DNA of 7,830 bases from a bacterium. Lineage in GTDB: Bacteria > Babelota > Babeliae > Babelales > RVW-14. This document shows, in pieces, positions 5,249 through 7,830 of the stretch; position 1 is the stretch's first letter; each line of letters starts with the position of its first letter. The stretch is taken from NCBI GenBank assembly GCA_023249935.1, contig JAHFBQ010000063.1:1-7830 (forward strand). Direction: 5' to 3'. The position numbers and the translations under genes are program-made. Under the pieces are notes generated by a model that saw only the letters and a program-made list of their open reading frames with translations, made no database searches and was not told the DNA's origin.

Positions 5249-7315
5249 ATGAGTAACCCGAAATTAGCAAAGTATAGAAATATAGGGATTATGGCGCACA
5301 TTGACGCGGGTAAAACCACGGTCAGTGAGCGTATTCTGTTTTACACTGGTGTATCACACAAAATAGGTGAGGTACATGAGGGTGAAGCAACCATGGACTG
5401 GATGGAGCAAGAGCGTGAGCGTGGTATCACGATTACCTCAGCGGCGACAACCTGTTTCTGGCGTGATTATCAAATTAACCTAATTGACACTCCGGGCCAC
5501 GTTGACTTCACCATTGAGGTTGAGCGTTCGCTTCGCGTGCTTGATGGAGCTGTAGGTGTTTTTTGTGCGGTTGGTGGTGTTCAGCCTCAAACCGAAACGG
5601 TATGGCGTCAAGCTACTCGTTACAAAGTTCCACGCATTGGATTTGTTAACAAGCTTGATCGTATCGGTGGTGATTATTTCAAAGTTGTAAAGCAAATCGA
5701 TGAGAAATTGCATGGTAATGCTCTCGCAATGCAGATTCCAATAGGAAAATCTGAAGATTTTTCAGCTATTATTGACGTTCTGACCAAGAAAATGGCGATT
5801 TCTGATGAGGAAGGCGTTGTGACTTGGCAAGAAGTGCCTGATGCTTATAAAGCTCAAATGGAAGAACTCTATATTAAAATTGTTGAGCGCTCCTGCGATT
5901 TCGATGAGGTTCTTGCTGAAAAATATCTTGATGGTAAAGCAATTTCGCTTGATGAAGTCAAAGCTGCTTTGCGTAAAGGAGTTCTTGCTCAGCAAATTAC
6001 ACCTGTGTTCTGTGGTGCTGCTTTTAAAAATAAAGGTGTACAGTTATTGCTGGATGCTGTACTGGATTACTTGCCATCCCCTCTTGATGTTCCTCCTGTA
6101 GAAGGTACAAATCCTGATACAGATGCGAAGGAGCTAAGAAAAGCTGATGACTCAGAACCGTTTAGCGCATTAGCGTTTAAGATAATGATTGATCCATTTG
6201 TTGGATCGTTGACATTTGTTAGAGTTTACTCTGGTAGGCTTGATGCAGGATCTTACGTATATAATGTTGCAAAAGGTAAAAAGGAACGTGTAAGTAGAAT
6301 CATGCGTATGCATGCCAACAAGCGTGATGAAGTTAAGTCAATTGGTGCGGGTGATATTGCGGCAGTTGTTGGGGTGAAGGATGTGATTACCGGTGATACT
6401 TTGACCGATGAAGATCATCCTATTTTTCTCGAACGTATCAGCTGTCCAGATCCTGTTATCAGTATGGCAATTGAACCTAAAGGTAAGGGCGACTATGAAA
6501 AGATGGTTGCTTCGTTGCGTAAATTGATGCAAGAAGACCCTTCTTTCAGGTTTAGTTACAATGAAGAAACAAATCAGACAATTATTTCAGGTATGGGTGA
6601 GTTACACCTAGAAATTATTGTTGATCGTTTGCTCCGTGAGCATAAAGTTGAAAGCAACGTAGGTAAGGCTCAAGTTGCGTACAAAGAAACAATTCAACGA
6701 GCTCTTGAAGTTGAGGGTAAATTTATTCGCCAATCTGGTGGTCATGGTCAATATGGTCACGTTTGGTTGAAATTAGAGCCAAAAGATCGTGCTACAGGCT
6801 TTGAATTTGTTAACGACATTAAGGGCGGTACCATTCCAAAAGAATTTATTCCTGGTATAGAAAAAGGCGTAAAAGAGGCTCTGAGTCAGGGTGTTCTTGG
6901 TGCTTACCCTGTAGTTGACGTTAAGGTTTCGGTCTTCGATGGATCGTTTCATGATGTTGACTCTTCTGAATTAGCGTTTAAAATAGCAGCTTCTATGGCG
7001 TTTAAAGATGGTATGGCCAAAGCGTCGCCAGTGTTGCTTGAGCCTATTATGAAGGTTGAGGTAATTACGCCAGATGAGAATATGGGCGATGTAATGGGTG
7101 ATTTGAACTCACGTCGCGGTAGAATTTTAGGAATGGACACTGTACAAGGTTCTCAGGTTATTACCGCAGAAGTCCCGCTTGGGGAGATGTTTGGTTACTC
7201 AACAACGTTGCGTTCTTTGTCAAAAGGGCGCGCTAGTTATTCGATGCAGTTTGAAGTGTATCGAGAAGTGCCAAGAAACACTCAAGAAGAGATTGTAGGC
7301 AAAAAGCAACAGTAA
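5249..7315 (+). CDS. fusA: Elongation factor G
   Basis: EF-G is the cytoplasmic GTPase that drives translocation of tRNA and mRNA on the ribosome and, with RRF, helps recycle it. The 688-residue product (E. coli 704) is full length. GTPase motifs are AHIDAGKTT (16-24, P-loop), RGIT (58-61, switch I), DTPGH (80-84, switch II) and NKLDR (134-138, G4; the more usual form is NKMDR). CGAAFKNKGV (255-264) follows at the end of the G domain. Domain IV shows SGGHGQYGHV and FHDVDSSELAFKIAAS, and domain V shows LLEPIMKVEV. The C-terminus contains GRASYSMQFEVYREVP. These distinguish translocation EF-G from tetracycline-protection proteins and from RF3. AAGGA at 5235-5239 sets the start. It lies 24 nt after rpsG and 31 nt before tuf. 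Confidence 0.98.
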   Translation: MSNPKLAKYRNIGIMAHIDAGKTTVSERILFYTGVSHKIGEVHEGEATMDWMEQERERGITITSAATTCFWRDYQINLIDTPGHVDFTIEVERSLRVLDGAVGVFCAVGGVQPQTETVWRQATRYKVPRIGFVNKLDRIGGDYFKVVKQIDEKLHGNALAMQIPIGKSEDFSAIIDVLTKKMAISDEEGVVTWQEVPDAYKAQMEELYIKIVERSCDFDEVLAEKYLDGKAISLDEVKAALRKGVLAQQITPVFCGAAFKNKGVQLLLDAVLDYLPSPLDVPPVEGTNPDTDAKELRKADDSEPFSALAFKIMIDPFVGSLTFVRVYSGRLDAGSYVYNVAKGKKERVSRIMRMHANKRDEVKSIGAGDIAAVVGVKDVITGDTLTDEDHPIFLERISCPDPVISMAIEPKGKGDYEKMVASLRKLMQEDPSFRFSYNEETNQTIISGMGELHLEIIVDRLLREHKVESNVGKAQVAYKETIQRALEVEGKFIRQSGGHGQYGHVWLKLEPKDRATGFEFVNDIKGGTIPKEFIPGIEKGVKEALSQGVLGAYPVVDVKVSVFDGSFHDVDSSELAFKIAASMAFKDGMAKASPVLLEPIMKVEVITPDENMGDVMGDLNSRRGRILGMDTVQGSQVITAEVPLGEMFGYSTTLRSLSKGRASYSMQFEVYREVPRNTQEEIVGKKQQ

Positions 7316-7346
7316 TTTTTTAGGTTTTGTGTGGAAGGATAGCATA

Positions 7347-7830
7347 ATGGCAAAAGGCGTATTTGAGAGAAAAAAGCCTCACGTTAATATCGGTACAATT
7401 GGTCACGTTGACCATGGTAAAACAACGTTGACTGCAGCGATCACTAGAGTTCTTGCTGATCAGGGTATGGCTGAAGCAAAAGCATTTGATCAGATTGATA
7501 AATCTCCTGAAGAAAAAGCACGTGGTATTACAATTTCCGTTACTCACGTTGAATATGAAACAGCAAACCGTCACTACGCACACGTAGACTGTCCTGGTCA
7601 CGCTGACTATGTTAAAAACATGATTACCGGTGCGGCGCAGATGGATGGCGCGATTCTTGTAGTATCAGCAGCAGATGGACCAATGCCACAAACACGTGAG
7701 CATATTCTTCTCGCTCGCCAAGTTGGTGTTCCAGCTATCGTGGTTTTCTTGAACAAAGTTGACATGGTTGATGATAAAGACATGGTTGATCTCGTTGAAG
7801 AAGAAATTCGCGATCTTTTGACAAAGTACG
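7347..7830 (+). CDS. tuf: Elongation factor Tu, 3'-truncated by the window edge
   Basis: EF-Tu carries aminoacyl-tRNA to the ribosomal A site as a GTP complex. The frame opens at the ATG at 7347, with GGAAGGA at 7333-7339 correctly spaced, and remains open to the window end, giving 161 complete codons of about 395 expected. The visible part is the GTPase domain: GHVDHGKT (19-26), RGITI (59-63) with switch-I Thr62, DCPGH (81-85) and NKVDM (136-140). The HGK P-loop and EEKARGITI separate it from EF-G and SelB. The switch-I stretch reads SVTHVEYET, where AHVEYET or SHVEYET is more common, a minor lineage-type variation. It follows fusA in the usual str order with no terminator between, so it is probably cotranscribed. 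Whether a second tuf copy exists cannot be seen. Confidence 0.97.
   Translation, partial: MAKGVFERKKPHVNIGTIGHVDHGKTTLTAAITRVLADQGMAEAKAFDQIDKSPEEKARGITISVTHVEYETANRHYAHVDCPGHADYVKNMITGAAQMDGAILVVSAADGPMPQTREHILLARQVGVPAIVVFLNKVDMVDDKDMVDLVEEEIRDLLTKY

Noticed and set aside
7320..7601. Minus-strand open frame opposite the start of tuf
   Set aside because: The plus strand encodes EF-Tu with all GTPase motifs. The antisense frame is a by-product of its codon usage.
1..7830. Defence system, prophage, insertion sequence or CRISPR array
   Set aside because: All coding space is taken by eight conserved housekeeping genes, and I saw no transposase, terminal repeats or spaced direct repeats.

Overview
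This window is a stretch of ordinary bacterial chromosome made of eight conserved housekeeping genes. I see no phage, transposon, CRISPR or defence gene. The organism is a Gram-negative bacterium: it carries lpxC, which commits it to lipid A synthesis, and an RseP-type intramembrane protease. The DNA is moderately AT-rich by eye. The phylum cannot be fixed from the window. The rplM-lpxC linkage without rpsI, and a single-PDZ RseP standing alone, argue against a typical enterobacterial layout. A host-associated or deep-branching Gram-negative lineage such as Dependentiae is possible, but that is only a guess.

Left part (1-2798, all on +): the 3' four-fifths of pyrG (CTP synthase), then rplM (ribosomal protein L13) with its own candidate promoters and a strong intrinsic terminator, then lpxC. 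The ribosome-binding site of lpxC begins right after the U-tract of that terminator, so how lpxC is transcribed is an open question.

Middle (2799-4358): rseP lies on the minus strand, tail to tail with lpxC and only five bases away. A gap of roughly 400 bp separates it from the str operon, which diverges from it. That gap holds a good candidate promoter for the str operon, a predicted leader of about 200 nt with inverted repeats, and two short perfect or near-perfect palindromes.

Right part (4359-7830, all on +): the str operon, rpsL-rpsG-fusA-tuf, in classical order. rpsL and rpsG overlap by one base (TAATG). Gaps of 24 and 31 nt precede fusA and tuf, and tuf runs off the end of the window. 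Its products are the decoding-centre protein S12, the 30S head protein S7, and the elongation factors EF-G and EF-Tu, which are made together for translation.

I did not find an undescribed system. The points most worth checking are the terminator-RBS junction before lpxC, the long structured str leader, several departures from consensus in CTP synthase, and an altered third motif in RseP.
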